In this document: positions 32,528-44,395 of the stretch, one piece after another
Layout: each line of letters begins with the position of its first letter
Position numbering within the stretch: position 1 is the first letter of the stretch
Assembly: GCA_021018995.1 (NCBI GenBank)
Contig: CM037589.1
Location: 10,369,001 to 10,433,000 of the forward strand
Origin: Chloranthus sessilifolius
Lineage: Eukaryota > Streptophyta > Magnoliopsida > Chloranthales > Chloranthaceae
Direction: 5' to 3'
Length of the DNA: 64,000 nt
Position numbers and translations under genes: made by a program
The notes under the pieces: generated by a model
The model's database searches: none
The model's input: only the letters and a program-made list of their open reading frames with translations
Told to the model about the DNA's origin: nothing

Positions 32528-34293
32528 GCAGTGTTTGGGCCCTACTCGTCACATAAGCTGCCTGCAAAATAGTCTATCAAAAATTGTCCATTGTATAATA
32601 CAGTCCTACTTGAAAAGTTATAATTGCACTTTGTGTGGTGCCGTTCACGAAATCCAAATCCATTGTTTGGACTGAGATTCCTGAGCTTGGATTTGGCTTT
32701 GAGAAAATCCAATGTCATCTTCAAATCCACGGTCGGGGTAAAATAATGGGATTTGAAATAAGAGCTAGTCTATAATGGGTGTCCACCCATCATAAGTGGA
32801 CATTGCAGTTCACATGTTTATGTGACTAAGTGACTTGTAGAGACTTCTAATGCATGTAAATCCTTACATTCTGCATTTCACTGTTTTTATGGTTGGTGGT
32901 AGAAAGTGGCAAATCCTGTTTGCTCTATGCATCGCTTAAAAGTGTTGGAAATGAAGTCCATGTGCCACAATAGAGCTCCTCTTTGGGTCTGTTTGATAGC
33001 AGGGAAACTTCAAATAAAAAATGAAATTAATTTTTTATTTAATTTCCTTTTTTTCTCTTTTGCTAGATAAAAGTAACATAATGCATGTAATAGTCCCACA
33101 TTGGATAGAGAAAAGTCCTGACCCCCCGGGGTATATGTAATAGTCCATGTGCCACAATAGAGCTCCTCTTTGTGTATGCTTGATAGCAGGGAAACTTCAA
33201 ATAAAAAATGAAATTATTGGCTGCAGTGTTTGGGCCCCACTTGCCACATACGCTGCTTGCAAAATAGTCTACCAAAAATTGTTCACTGTATAACACAATC
33301 CTACTTGAAAAGTTATAATTGCACTTGGGTGGTGCCGTCCACGAAATCCAAATCCACTGTTTGGACCAAGATTCCTGACCTTGGATTTCCAAATCCACGG
33401 TCGGGGTAAAATAATGGGATTTGAAATAAGAGTTAGTCTACAATGGGTGTCCACCCATCATAAGTGGACATTGAAGTTCACATTTTTCTGTGACTAAGTG
33501 ACTTGTAGAGACTTCCAATGCATGAAAATCCTTTACATTCTACATTCCACTGTTTTTATGGTTGGTGGTAGAAAGTGGCAAATCCTGTTTGCTCCATGCA
33601 TCGCTTAAAAGTGTCGGAAATGAAGTCCATGTGCCACATAGAGCTCCTCTTTGGGTCTGTTTGATAGCAGAGAAACTTCAAATAAAAACTGAAATTCATT
33701 TCTTATTTAATTTCCTTTTTTTTCTCTTTTGCTAGATAAAAGTAACATAATACATGTAAGAGTCCGACATTGGATGGAGAAAAGTCTTGACTCTGGGCTA
33801 TATGTAATAGTCCATGTGCCACAATAGAGCTCCTCTTTGTATATGCTTGATAGCAAGGAAACTTCAAACAAAAAATAAAATTAATTTTTTATTTAATTTC
33901 CTTTTTTCTCTTTTGCTAGATAAAAGTAACATAATACATGTAATAGTCCCACATTGGATATAGAAAAGTCATGACCCTTTGGTATATGTAACAGTCCATG
34001 TGCCACAATAGAGCTCTCTTTGTGTATGCCTGATGGCAAAGAAACTTCAAATAAAAAATGAAATTAATTTTTTTTTTAACTTTTGCTAGATAAAAGTAAC
34101 ATAATACATTTAATAGTCTCACATTGGATAGAGAAAAGTCCTGACCTTCGGGTATATATAATAATCCATGTACTACAATTGAGCTCCTCTTTGTGTATGC
34201 TTTATAGCAGGGAAACTTCAAATAAAAAATAAAATTAACTTTTTATTTAATTTCCTATTTTTCTCTTATGCAAGAAAAAAGAAACATAATACA
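32528..34293. repeat. Segmental duplication plus tandem units of about 180 bp
   Basis: A block of about 520 bp (32528-33060) recurs at 33218-33735 (shared TGCAGTGTTTGGGCCC, CAAAATAGTCTA, GAAATCCAAATCCA, GGTGTCCACCCATCATAAGT). A smaller unit recurs six times. Its landmark GGAAACTTCAAA lies near 33003, 33189, 33671, 33848, 34030 and 34211. Units contain TAATAGTCCCACATTGGATA, which is the head of the TRIM LTR that follows at 34294. The array therefore appears built by repeated recombination around TRIM LTR fragments. Confidence 0.8.
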
Positions 34294-34603
34294 TGTAATA
34301 GTCCCACATTAGATAGAGAAAATTTTAAACCTAGGGCATATGCGATTGCGGACACTACATGTTATAATGCATTTTGGGTGGAGACTTAGGCCCATGCCAG
34401 AAATAAAATTGGGGCAGGGACCTAAGCCAAGAACCGAACAATATTGTGGTATGTGGGTTTAGGTCGTCACAGAATGGTATCAGAGTCGATAACGACTCTT
34501 CTATAAGGTGAGGGGATTGTAATGGTCCCACATCGGATAGGGAAAAGTCTTGACCCTGGGCTATATGTGATTGCGGACACTATATGTCATGACGCATTTT
34601 GGG
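34294..34603 (+). mobile_element. TRIM retrotransposon, 3' LTR truncated
   Basis: LTR1 34294-34471 (TGTAATAGTCCCAC ... GGTCGTCACA). It is followed by 3 bases and the primer-binding site TGGTATCAGAGTCGATAACG (34475 on), then a polypurine stretch (AAGGTGAGGGGAT). LTR2 runs from 34518 (TGTAATGGTCCCACATCGG), cut off after GCATTTTGGG near 34603. The internal region is only about 46 bp. Confidence 0.85.
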
Positions 34604-35006
34604 AACCTGCTAAAATAGGTGAACTTTGTTATGGCAAGGGCTAGTAGAGAGCTATGGCATATGCAGCCTTAATGTTGAGCCACATGAGATGTTGAATTGA
34701 TTTCCACTAACCATCTACTCCATCTCAATCACATCTACCACCCAACAAAAGACATCGCCACCACTTGTGACTACAGCCACCACTCCTAGCCATCACAAGG
34801 AATGCAACACCATCCACCACCCACCAAAAGCCATCTCCACCACTCCTCTAACTCCCTCTCCCTGCACTTGCATCTCTACCCCGAGCCACCCTTCCAGCTC
34901 CAACCTCCCTCGACAGTCAAACCAAAGGACTGTTAAAGCCCATGTTCAAGCAGTATCGCACCCATAACTTCAACCACCTACTAACCTTCCACCACCCTCA
35001 TCGTTA
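34604..35006. other. Spacer without a recognisable gene
   Basis: A CCACC-rich patch (34730-34990) gives a Thr/Pro/Ser-rich frame on the plus strand but no family. Confidence 0.35.
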
Positions 35007-35011
35007 CAAAT

Positions 35012-35517
35012 TGTTGTAATCTGACGAGGGATACCCTTGGCACTGCGGATGCTAACCACCAAAGAGAAACACCTTGGGTAAGAATTTACACCATGGTTCC
35101 ACAACCAACAAGCTATGAACTACACAACTAACAACCAATCAAAACAAATAACTAGATAAGAAAGTAAATAGTAAGTAGAGATACTCACACGCGAGATTTA
35201 CGTGGTTCGACTATGCCTACATCTATGGGACTGACGAGAGAATCCACTATGAAGAACACCGACAACTTGCACAACCTGCATGCTTGTTCCGAAGAATGGA
35301 AGCTTTGATTGCTATGGACAAAGAAATCAACCTCTCTTTGTACAATCTCTCCAAGCTCACTCTTTCTATTAACGTTCTTCTTGGACTTACATTCTCTCAC
35401 TAGTTCTTCAACTCTTTTCACTCTATTCTACTTATGTTCTACCACACACATGTATTTATATGTTTGACCATATATAACTGAGAACACCAAAATATGTTAC
35501 TAAGTATGTCATTCACA
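35012..35517 (-). repeat. Copia 3' LTR (506 bp)
   Basis: On the minus strand it begins TGTGAATGACATAC and ends TCAGATTACAACA. The ACAACA ending just before a TTGGTATCAGAGC primer site is usual for copia, so this LTR keeps the original terminus. About 15 bases at this terminus are absent from the 5' LTR. Confidence 0.85.
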
Positions 35518-35757
35518 ATTCTTCACCTCGTACATCATTTGATAAACGTCAAATTTTGGATGAACACAAGAAGAGGCTACAAACACCTAGAAATGTATCT
35601 CAACATAACTGAGCTATAGACCTAACCGACTGCACCATTCTGACCATGGTTGCCTACGTACCCTCAACCGGGATCAAGCCACCGTAGTTCCTACAATCGG
35701 GATGAAGACTCTACCTCACCCAAACACCACCCCGAAGGGCCGTACCCTCATGGGTAA

Positions 35758-37433
35758 TCAACACGGATTGATATGAAGCAAGCCCAAGCAATGCTGAAAC
35801 TTGCTACTTGTCACCACCTTAGTTAACATGTCTGCTAACTTCTCATTTGTGTGTACCTTCATGAGAGATACATCACATTCTTCTACGACATCCCGCACAA
35901 AATGATACTTGACATCGATATGCTTGGTACGAGCATGATGAACCTGATTCTTAGCCAAGTGAATCGCACTTTGGCTATCACACCACAAGTCCATACAATC
36001 CTGCTTAATCCCCAAATCATCTAAAAGACCCCATAGCCACAATGCTTCCTTCACTCCCTCTGTCATGGTCATGTACTCGGCCTCTGTAGTAGAAAGTGCC
36101 ACTGTAGCCTGTAACATCGATCGCCAACTACCTGGAGCACCATGTATACTGAATACATAACCAGTAGTAGATCGTCGTCTGTCTAGATCACCTACATAAT
36201 TTGAGTCCACAAACCCTCTAATCTGACATGTATCTCCACCAAAGCACCAACTCGTATCAGCGGTACCTTTCAAGTACCTCAGGACCCACTTCATTACCTC
36301 CCAATGTGCCTTCCCTGGGTTCACCATGAACCTACTGACCGCCTGTGAAATATCTGGACGTATACACACCATGGCATACATTAAACTGCTGACTGTACTA
36401 GCATAAGGTACACGCTCCATGCGTGCCTTCTCTTCTACTGTAGTTGGAGATTGTTTACAAGAGAACCTGAAATGTGGAGCCAATGGAGTCACCACTGGTT
36501 TAGCACCTTGCATCTCGAATCTCACGATAACCCGCTCAATGTATCCTTTCTGACTTAAGAATAATCGACGGTTCGACCTCTCTCTTCTAATCTCCATACC
36601 CAATATTTTCTTAGCAGCGCCCATGTCCTTCATCTCAAACTCTTTACCAAGCTGAGATTTCAGCCTATCTATCTCTACCTTGCACTTTGAAGCAATAAGT
36701 ATTTCATCCACATACAACAGAAGATAGATATAATCACCTCCACGAAGTTTCTGAATATAAACACAACAGTCATACTCACTTCTGGAGAACCCAGGCTTTA
36801 GCATGAAGAAGTCAAATCGCTTGTACCACTGCCGAGGAGATTGCTTTAATCCATATAGTGATTTCCTCAAGCAACATACCTGACGTTCCTTATCCTCAAC
36901 CTTGTAGCCTTCAAGTTGATGCATATAGATTTCCTCATCCAAGTCTCCATGTAAGAAGATTGTTTTGGCATTGAGTTGTTCTAGCTCAAGATCACCATGA
37001 GCAATAATGCTCAATAGCACTCGAATAGAAGTGTGCTTCACCATCGGAGAAAAGATCTCATTGTAGTCCTCTCTCTCTCTCTTTGCGCAAACCCCTTAGC
37101 CACTAGCCTCGCCTTGTACCTTGTACCACCGAGTTCGGAAGGATCCTCTTTCTTTTTATACACCCACTTACAATCAATAGCTTTCTTTCCGACGGGCAAT
37201 GGGACAACCTCCCATGTTTGATTCTTTCGAAGAGACTCCATCTCTTCTTCCATCGCAGCCAACCAATTCTTACTATTGTTGTCCCGAATAGCTTCCTTGA
37301 AGGTGACTGGCTCATCATCCTCCACCGAGAGTGCGTACTCGACCAAATTCACCTGCCCATAGTGCCTCAAAGGATTGCCCGACCCCAGCTTCTGAACTTG
37401 CTTGTATGCTCGCCTTGGCCTAGTGGATGCCAA
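35758..37433 (-). pseudogene. Copia reverse transcriptase and RNase H
   Basis: Two overlapping frames. 37433-37038 carries the RT N-terminus (NWLAAMEEEMESL, TWEVVPLPVGKKAI, ARLVAKGFAQ). 37044-35758 carries the rest of RT (QLNAKTIFLHGDLDEEIYM, SLYGLKQSPRQWYKRFD) and RNase H (TTEAEYM, LWCDSQSAIHLAKN, ARTKHIDVKYHFVRD), ending FQHCLGLLHINPC. They are joined by a frameshift in a (CT)n tract near 37065-37082, a likely slippage site. The catalytic YVDD motif reads YVDE, which should abolish or impair polymerase activity. Family assignment is from motif style only. Confidence 0.9.
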
Positions 37434-38422
37434 ACTTCATGTTCAAGCTCATCATCACTCTCATCATGAGTGTCTCCATGATCCTCCTCTTGAATACGAC
37501 TAGAACTTGGTTGGTTTTTAAGTTCTATCTCAACTACTTTAGACTTTGAAGTCTCAATTCCATCATCACCGAGCACCGTAGCTTTCAAAGAAGCTACCAT
37601 AGAGTTTTCATAAAAAATAACATCCTTGCTGATTATGAACTTAGAATCCTCCACACACCAGAGACAATAGCCTTTTACATCTGCTGCATACCCCAAGAAT
37701 ATTGCCTTCTTGGCTCTCCCGTAAAGCTTTCCCTCATTGACGTGGTAGTAGGTCGTGTACCCGAAAATTTTGAGTCTCTCATAATTTGTATGTTCTCCTG
37801 ACCATAACCTGCAAGGTAAATCTCCATCTAACTTTGAATGAGGAGACTGGTTGATAATGTAGCAAGTTGTAGCAACCAACTCTGCCCACCATTCTCTGCC
37901 CAAACTAGCATATGATCGCATACATATTGCTTTCTCCCGCAATGTACTGTTCATTCTCTCTGCGACCCCATTCTACTGCGGTATTTTTCTGACTGTTAAG
38001 TGTCGAGCAATACCTTTCTGATCACAAAACTCCTTGAAAGCACCCTCTACATACTTTGTACTATTATTAAATCGTAATGTTTTCAATATCTTGCCTGTTC
38101 TATTCTCAACCATTGCCTTCCACTTCTTGAACGTGTCAAATACTGTATTCTTATATTTCAAGAAATAAATCTACGCATACTTAGAATAATCATCGACAAA
38201 TATGATAAAGTACCTTGAACCACCCTTGGAAGTAACTGTGGTCGGACCACAAACATCTGTATGCACATAGTCTAATATACCTCTGCTTATGTGTTTGCTT
38301 GATTTGAACTGAACCCGGTGTGCTTTACCATACACACAATGCTCACAAAAATTCATGCAAGGCTTTTTCAAATTTTTCAACAAACCTTCTTTACCGAGCA
38401 GATCTAGACCCCTTTCTGACAT
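37367..38422 (-). pseudogene. Copia integrase
   Basis: 38422-38171 contains the end of the zinc-binding domain (CEHCVYGKAHRVQF) and the first catalytic Asp (DYVHTDVCGP). 38161-37973 covers the second catalytic region, where the expected DNGGEY reads NNSTKY, losing the Asp. 37954-37367 holds NGVAER-type context with the catalytic Glu, then the C-terminal region (LKIFGYTTYYHV, AKKAIFLGYA). Stops separate the three pieces. Confidence 0.9.
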
Positions 38423-38539
38423 GTGCTCAAGCCGCCTATGTCATAACCGAGTGCACTCATATGGGTCTCCACCACTTTCACTTGTTCCAACCGTTGCACT
38501 TCCTGTCACCGTTGTACCCAAGAGAGCATAGAGATTTCC

Positions 38540-38865
38540 TTAATGGATACCTTTCATCACTACCAAAGAACCACAAATAACCTTCTTTACTCCATTCAAT
38601 GTAACTATCTTGCAGCCACCAGAGTCCAAAGCACAAAAAAAAATAAGGTTCTTCCGTAAATCAGGGACATGTCTCACATCCATCAAAGTTCTAACCACTC
38701 CATTATGCATCTTAATTCTAATCGAACCAAGCCCCACTATTTTACAAGAATGGTTATTCTCCATCAATACGGTTCCAACATCAATGCTTTTATAGGTAGT
38801 AAACCACTTCCTATGAGGACACATATGGTAAGAGCAACCCGAATCAAGAATTCACTTACCGGAGA
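38540..38865 (-). pseudogene. Copia protease
   Basis: The DSGCSYHM active-site motif (near 38845) begins the domain. A TGA stop sits where a Trp usually precedes ILDSG. The remainder (VGLGSIRIKMHNG, LMDVRHVPDLRKNLIF) is open to 38540. Confidence 0.85.
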
Positions 38866-39759
38866 TTTCTTCATCACCAATGACGGAGTAAGATTCATCG
38901 CTGCCCCCTTCTTCTGATGCATAACTAGCCTCTTGGTTGCCTTGTACTTTCCCGTTGTTATTGTTCTTGTTGTTCTTCTTCCATCCTGCTTTTTTGTTAG
39001 GGCAATTTGCTTTGAAATGCCCAAGCTCACCGCATTTGAAACACGGTCTTTTAGCAAGAGGTCTAGAATTCGACCTAAACTTTCCTCCCTTTCCTTTTTC
39101 TCGCTCATTGCTTCTACCTCTTACAAACAGCCCTTGTGCGTGCTCTTTGTTACCACTAGTAGCCATTCCACTAGTTTCCATCTTTCGAAGATCATCCGCT
39201 AGAAGTGATTTTCTAGTCTCATTCATTGTAAGATGATTACCCACAAGTATCAATATTTGTATAAGATTCTCATAAGACTTTGGCAATGAAAGAAGTAGTA
39301 GAAGTGATTGATCCTCATCATCTACCTTCACATCAATGTCCTTCAAATCTGATATGCACCTATCAATTTGTTGATGTACTCCCGAATTGGTGTGCCTTCC
39401 TCCATCTTCCAAGTATGCAATTTGGACTTCAAATAGATACGATTTGTTAGCGTCTTCGTCATGAAGTTTGCCTCCAACTTTGACCATACATCCGCAATCG
39501 TTACCTCACCATCAACCAAGAAAGCAACATCTCTTTCAAGACATAGAATGATCGATACTTGTGCTTTAAGATCTAGCTCTTCCCAATCCTCATCGAACAT
39601 GTCTACATGCTTCTTTTCTTTACCTGCTAAAGCTTTGTGTAATTTCTGTGAGATTAACAAATTCTTCATTTACATTCTCTAATAGGAAAAATCATTCTTC
39701 CCACTGAATTTCTCAATCTCATGCTTCCCAACTTTAACTGTTCCACTAGTCGATGTCAT
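38852..39759 (-). pseudogene. Copia GAG with CCHC zinc knuckle
   Basis: Starts at an ATG (39757-39759) with a KFSGKNDFSY-type N-terminus. Two stops follow within the next few codons (near 39680-39690), at positions where Trp and Gln are usual. Body frames 39669-39343 and 39487-38852 overlap by a frameshift. The zinc knuckle CFKCGELGHFKANC is intact, followed by a Lys/Asn-rich tail. GAG would form the virus-like particle. Confidence 0.85.
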
Positions 39760-39893
39760 CTATTTGCTTATTTAACAAACTAGTTTCTATCAGGAATTTC
39801 AACAAACACCTTGTGTGCACAGCATAGGACTCAAGCCAAACACCTCAAATCGGAGTTTTACCACCCTGGTCTGGCAAGTGGCTCTGATACCAA

Positions 39894-40386
39894 TAAGGGA
39901 TACCCTTGACACTGCGAAAGCTAACCACCAAAGAGAAACACCTTGGGTAGGAACTTACACCATGGTTCCACAACCAACAAGCTATGAACTACACAACTAG
40001 CAACCAATCAAAGTAAACAACTAGATAAGAAAGTAAATAGCAAGTAAAGATACTCACACGCGAGATTTACGTGGTTCGGCTATGCCCACATCCACGGGGG
40101 TGACGAGAGAATCCACTATGAAGAACGCCAACAACTTGCACAACCCGCAAGATCGTTCCGAAGAATGGAAGCTTTGATTACTATTCACTAAGAAATCAAC
40201 CTCTCTTTGTACAATCTCTCAAAACTCACTCTTCCTATTAACCTTCTTCTTAGACTTACATTCTCTCACTAGTTCTTCAACTCTTTTCACTCTATTCTAC
40301 TTATGTTCTATCACATATATGTATTTATATGTTTGACCACAAATAGTTGAAAGTACCAAAACTTGTTACTAAGTGTGTCATTCACA
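39894..40386 (-). repeat. Copia 5' LTR (about 493 bp)
   Basis: Matches the 3' LTR along its length with scattered substitutions. It ends CCCTTAT directly at the primer site, lacking about 15 terminal bases kept in the 3' LTR. Confidence 0.85.
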
Positions 40387-40936
40387 CAAATACATGGCGA
40401 GGGCAATCTAACAACGACTAACAATCTCGGATGCTTGCTAACAACACTTGTAATGTGCAGTTGGTGGCACCGCACCAACACTTAGGCTTTGTATCGCAAA
40501 ACCCGTTGGTAATTTTTTATTTTTTTTATTTACTTTACATGGGTTTGTTTTGCAAAACCCGTTGAGTTTTTTAATGTTTGTAATTTTTTTCCAATTGTTT
40601 GGTTCCAATTGTAATGTATTATTTTCTCCAAATTTTGTAAAGCAAACGCTACTTTCCAACTATATAACAACTTATCACAGGCTGTATAAGGGCGTATTAT
40701 GGTGACAATTTTGGACGCCTCAATCTATATGATTTAAAAAACTTCCATCGATTTTTCTAATGAATATTGAATGAAAACAATTTAATTTAGCTTCTTAGTT
40801 ATCTGTTATTCGGGATCTTATCCGATACTGCCTGATTCGTTGATTAAATAGAAACTTTGCTGAATATTGTTCTATTCGTCTTTGGGGAATTCTACTAGTT
40901 TCAGCGTTACCAATGTTTTTCTACAAGGTAATAAAT
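40387..40936. other. Spacer without a recognisable gene
   Basis: Contains inverted CAAAACCCGTTG motifs near 40496-40565 and AT-rich DNA. No gene is visible. Confidence 0.35.
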
Positions 40937-41207
40937 AGGGCACTTTAGAAAAATAACCTTGAAAAACAAACGTTTTAGCGAAACAACCCCGAACTTAAAC
41001 GTTTTAAAAAAATAGTGTTTTCACGATTTTCAAAACTTCAAAAACCCGTGAAAACACCATTTTTTTAAAAATAAAAATAAAAAATGGCACATTCACAGAT
41101 TTTTGAAATTCTGAAAACCATGAAAGCACCATTTTTTTAAAACGTTTAAGTTCAAGGTTGTTTTGGTAAAACGTTTGTTTTTTAAGGTTGTTTTTCTAAT
41201 TATCCCA
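40937..41207. mobile_element. Fold-back MITE
   Basis: Long imperfect inverted repeat. The left arm (AGAAAAATAACCTTGAAAAA, then CAAACGTTTTAGCGAAACAA, then GAACTTAAACGTTTTAAA) is mirrored by the right arm (TTTAAAACGTTTAAGTTC, then TTTTGGTAAAACGTTTG, then AAGGTTGTTTTTCTAATTAT). The centre has inverted GAAAACACCA motifs. Flanks are AAAT-like on both sides, but the duplication is uncertain. Confidence 0.75.
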
Positions 41208-42031
41208 AATAAGTAACTAATTGTCTGATGGTAGGTAAAGGATCTCAAGTTCTGTGGTGTGGAAGATTGGGTTGAAAAATAATTTCCATCGTCTCAATCA
41301 AAGCAGAGGATGTTTTAAGCAACTTAAACACACACATTCTAAGTAAAGGTTTTTATTACAGATATATTTTTCTAAAATTTTACTTGAAAAAGCCCCTTAC
41401 AAATGAAATGTTTACGCCGAAGTGAACGCCCTCTTATTGAGCAGTGAGCTATTCTTTACGAATGCAGCAGGAAAAAGAAATTTTTGCTACGAGTGGATCT
41501 TACGCGGGAAAATATCAAAGATTAATTAACTAGTTCCAAAATTTACAAAGTTCTTTGAAGTATCGAGGAGCTTTTTTTTTTTTTTTTTTTTCCATCACCT
41601 AGTTATGAGGCTTGAAGCTCTTTGGAATGAAGTCATGAATGCAGTTTACTTTTGCCCTTTCACTGGTTTGGTACTAGTAAAACAGTTCAAACTTCAAAGG
41701 CCAGTTGACAGTATAGGTTTTACAGTTATTATTGCTATTTTACAAAGTTTTCTAAAGGAAAACAAAAAAAGGAATATGACATAATATAGCGCAATAAAAT
41801 TAACGAATTAAAATTCGAGTTACTAATTGCGCATAAGTTGCATAATGTATCACAAAATCATGCCGATTGCACACACCCTCCAACTGTGCATCGTCGTTTC
41901 GTGCCTACTACATGATATAGAAAATCTGCATTAATTTAATTAGCACTTCCTGGGAAAAAAAAAAAAAAAAAAAAAAGAGAGTGCTCGATCCAAATAAGCA
42001 GGAAAGGTGTCTGCGCTAGACCCCTCTCTTC
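41208..42031. other. 3' flank of the coiled-coil gene; no other gene
   Basis: Contains a T-run (41572-41592) and an A-run (41951-41975). An M3-like GGAAGATTGGGTTGAAAAAT segment lies at 41264. No clear minus-strand poly(A) signal was identified. Confidence 0.4.
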
Positions 42032-42876
42032 TCATACTACAACTGAGGGCTTTTCGGCTGCTACGTCGGCCTTTGGCTTCACGCACTCAGACCTCTTAGG
42101 CCGGCTACTCGCTACCTTTATCTCAAAGATTTGGAACCTTTGCTCTACTGCAGAGAGCTCCTTCTCGATAGCCATCGCTTGGTCATCTTTATTAGAAATC
42201 CGATGCCGGAATTCATGAATTTTTTTAAGACCTGAGGTGACTTCCTCTGCAATCTCTGCCATCATTCCCTGCATTAGAGAACTCTCTTGTTGGGCATCCT
42301 TCAATTTCCTCTTTAGCGATCGATATCCATCTAAAGACTTGAGGAGTTGCTCCGAAAGCGCCTTGTTCCGCTCATGGAGTGCAGCATTGCCGTGGCCGTC
42401 TCCTCCGCTGCTCTTCTTCTCTTTGTGTTCAGCCGCGCAAGCCTTAACTTTTGTGAGTAACAACTCATTTTGGGTCTTATAATCATTGAGGTGCTCTTCC
42501 ATTTCCTCCAATTGGTGAACTTTTCGTGCTAGCTCTGCTCCCATTATCTCCTTCTCCTTCCCTAATGCTGAAAACATCTTTTCGAGGCTCTTTCTTGCGG
42601 TTAAGCTCGCTGAGAGTTCCTTTCGTAGCCTTTGGTTCTCTTCGCACAACGTATCTTGGGGTTTTTTCTCTTTTGGTGGATTGTGTTTTACATCCGTGTA
42701 GCATCTCCGGAGTTCTTTGCCTGAATTTTTTGCCTTCTCAATTCGAGTTTTTACATCGTCGATGATGGTAATCATTGCAGCAACCCTTTGCCTTTTCCGG
42801 CCATCTTCATCCTTGTTACATGCCTCATTGTGTTCTTGGATTAATTTCAATAATAGTTTAACATTTGTAGACACGC
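42032..42876 (-). CDS. Terminal coding exon of a plant coiled-coil protein
   Basis: 281 uninterrupted minus-strand codons from a splice acceptor (CCATTTACAG at 42877-42886) to a stop at 42032-42034. The exon begins with two bases of a split codon, then VSTNVKLLLKLIQEHNEA, so the true start lies in an upstream exon. The body is highly charged with heptad-like leucines (KSLEKMFSALGKEKEIMGAE, LARKVHQLEEMEEHLNDY, LSEQLLKSLDGYRSLKRKLK), so mostly coiled coil, with a short basic tail (SSRPKRSECVKPKAD). Gly/Asp-rich SGGDGHGN around residue 160 is a likely hinge. It looks like a conserved plant protein of unknown function; I cannot name it. Base composition is richer in GC than the neighbourhood. It is the only host reading frame in the window free of visible damage. 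Confidence 0.75.
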
Positions 42877-42994
42877 CTGTAAATGGAAATAAGATTTAGA
42901 TGAAAATTATATATATCATATTGTTGCTGACATATATTGCAAACCTTAATTTAAGGGAAAATTAGGAAATCGGGACGAGAGCTTTAGTGTATTA

Positions 42995-42998
<4 letters not shown>
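42877..42998 (-). other. Start of the intron upstream of the coiled-coil exon
   Basis: T-rich on the minus strand before the TTTACAG acceptor. The preceding exon was not found in the window. Confidence 0.5.

Positions 42999-43034
<36 letters not shown>
42998..43034. repeat. (TA)n microsatellite
   Basis: About 18 TA repeats, probably intronic to the coiled-coil gene. Confidence 0.95.
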
Positions 43035-43035
<1 letters not shown>

Positions 43036-44172
43036 TCTTCCATAAGGTATTAGGTTATTTGTTTTTTTTTTTTCTTTTAAAAAGGAAGAATTGTCACGAT
43101 TTCCAAGGTCCCCAAAAAGTCATTTAGTCAATGTATAAGTAAAAGGGTGATTTAAAATGACAATATGTTATTCGGTAAAAATGTTATTCAAAATAATGAC
43201 AAGCAATAATTGCTGCCACTCACTATGCTTACGTCGCAGCACTACGTAAGTGAATAGTGTCTTGTTTGTGTCCCTATCTTATTTGAGGGTTCTAAGAGCA
43301 AGATTCTTCACTCTTGTTCGCTCTCAAAAATTGCTCAAATTTTGGGAGCCTATCTAAAAAAGCATGCAGTTTCTGAGCTTTCACAATTTCTAGCTATTTG
43401 TTTAGGGCTTTGCACCACTTTTTTTTTTTCGAGTAATTTATTGGGAAAACCTCAAATTCAAGCACAAATTGGGATCATTAATAAAACTATTCAAACAGCC
43501 AAATGGAGGTAAATATTTTTGCCTCCTCACATTTTGACCCACGAAAATATTAGAGCTCGTTCGAGAGATGAGAAAGGCTCCGATTCTGAGCAATCTCCTC
43601 AGAAAGTGCCATATTCGGAGACTTTATGAGCTTTTCTCTTGTTCGATGAGAGAATGTGGGGCCCACCATAAATCTCAATCTTTCCTAGTGAAAGTGAAGT
43701 TTTAATTTTTGAGCAATTTGGTAAAAAAGACTTAGATTCTGAGTCCAGCCTGAGTATAGTTTGGAGAATATACACCAAATTGTTATCTCTCATGCATGGT
43801 AATGGCTAAAAATCCTAACTCGGCAATGAATTTTTATATAAATATAAAGAAAATATAGAATTTAATCATCAAACAAAATCAAAACTCAAAAATCTTTATC
43901 AGGATTTCAATTCCAACAGGTTCTCTTCTATTTGACGGTGATGAAACACCAAACAACATCTTCCAGAGTCCTAATTTTATTAAACAAACAATAAATAAAT
44001 AAATTAAAGCCTTAATTTAAATATACAAATAAAATATCAAGCACGGCCTTATTTTTATTAAACAAAGTCCTAATTTTATTGAACGAACAAAAAATCCAAC
44101 TAATAAGATAATAATCAAGAAGTAGTAGAGAGCTGTAGAATGCTTGATTCCCACTTTCCCAAGGATTCTAAT
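43035..44172. other. Spacer or intron without recognisable exon
   Basis: Could belong to the coiled-coil gene's upstream intron. A TTTTCTCAG/CTGAG-rich patch at 43540-43760 resembles one at 62800-63090. A duplicated CCTAATTTTATT(A/G)AAC phrase occurs near 43970 and 44068. Confidence 0.4.
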
Positions 44173-44395
44173 TGGGGCGTCTGATTTAAAGGTCATGATC
44201 TATAGAACCCTAGTGCATAATGTTGGAGCAAAACACAATATTTATCATATGATCTATTGTAGTAGTCAACTGTTGAATCAGCTAATTGTCTTTGACTACA
44301 TTTAATCACGTGAAAAAGATTATACTTTGTATTAATCTTTTGCACTTGATATCTTTAAATTATGGCCTTCAAATCAAACGGCTTAGAAGGTGTTG
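44173..44395. mobile_element. M2 family MITE-like repeat, third copy
   Basis: GCGTCTGATTTAAAGGTCAT at the left, ATGGCCTTCAAATCAAACGG at the right: near-complete inverted ends around an inverted AGTCAACTGTTGAATCAG-type centre. Confidence 0.65.

Larger units (their letters stand above)
35012..40386 (-). mobile_element. Full-length Ty1/copia retrotransposon (Tork/Tnt1-like), defective
   Basis: Two direct repeats of about 500 bp flank a minus-strand gag-pol in the copia order GAG-PR-IN-RT-RH. The outer flanks carry an exact CAAAT duplication (35007-35011 and 40387-40391), fixing the ends at TGTTGTAATC and CATTCACA. The primer-binding site complement TGGCTCTGATACCA (39879-39892) abuts the 5' LTR. 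Multiple stops, frameshifts and active-site substitutions make it non-autonomous. Confidence 0.95.
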
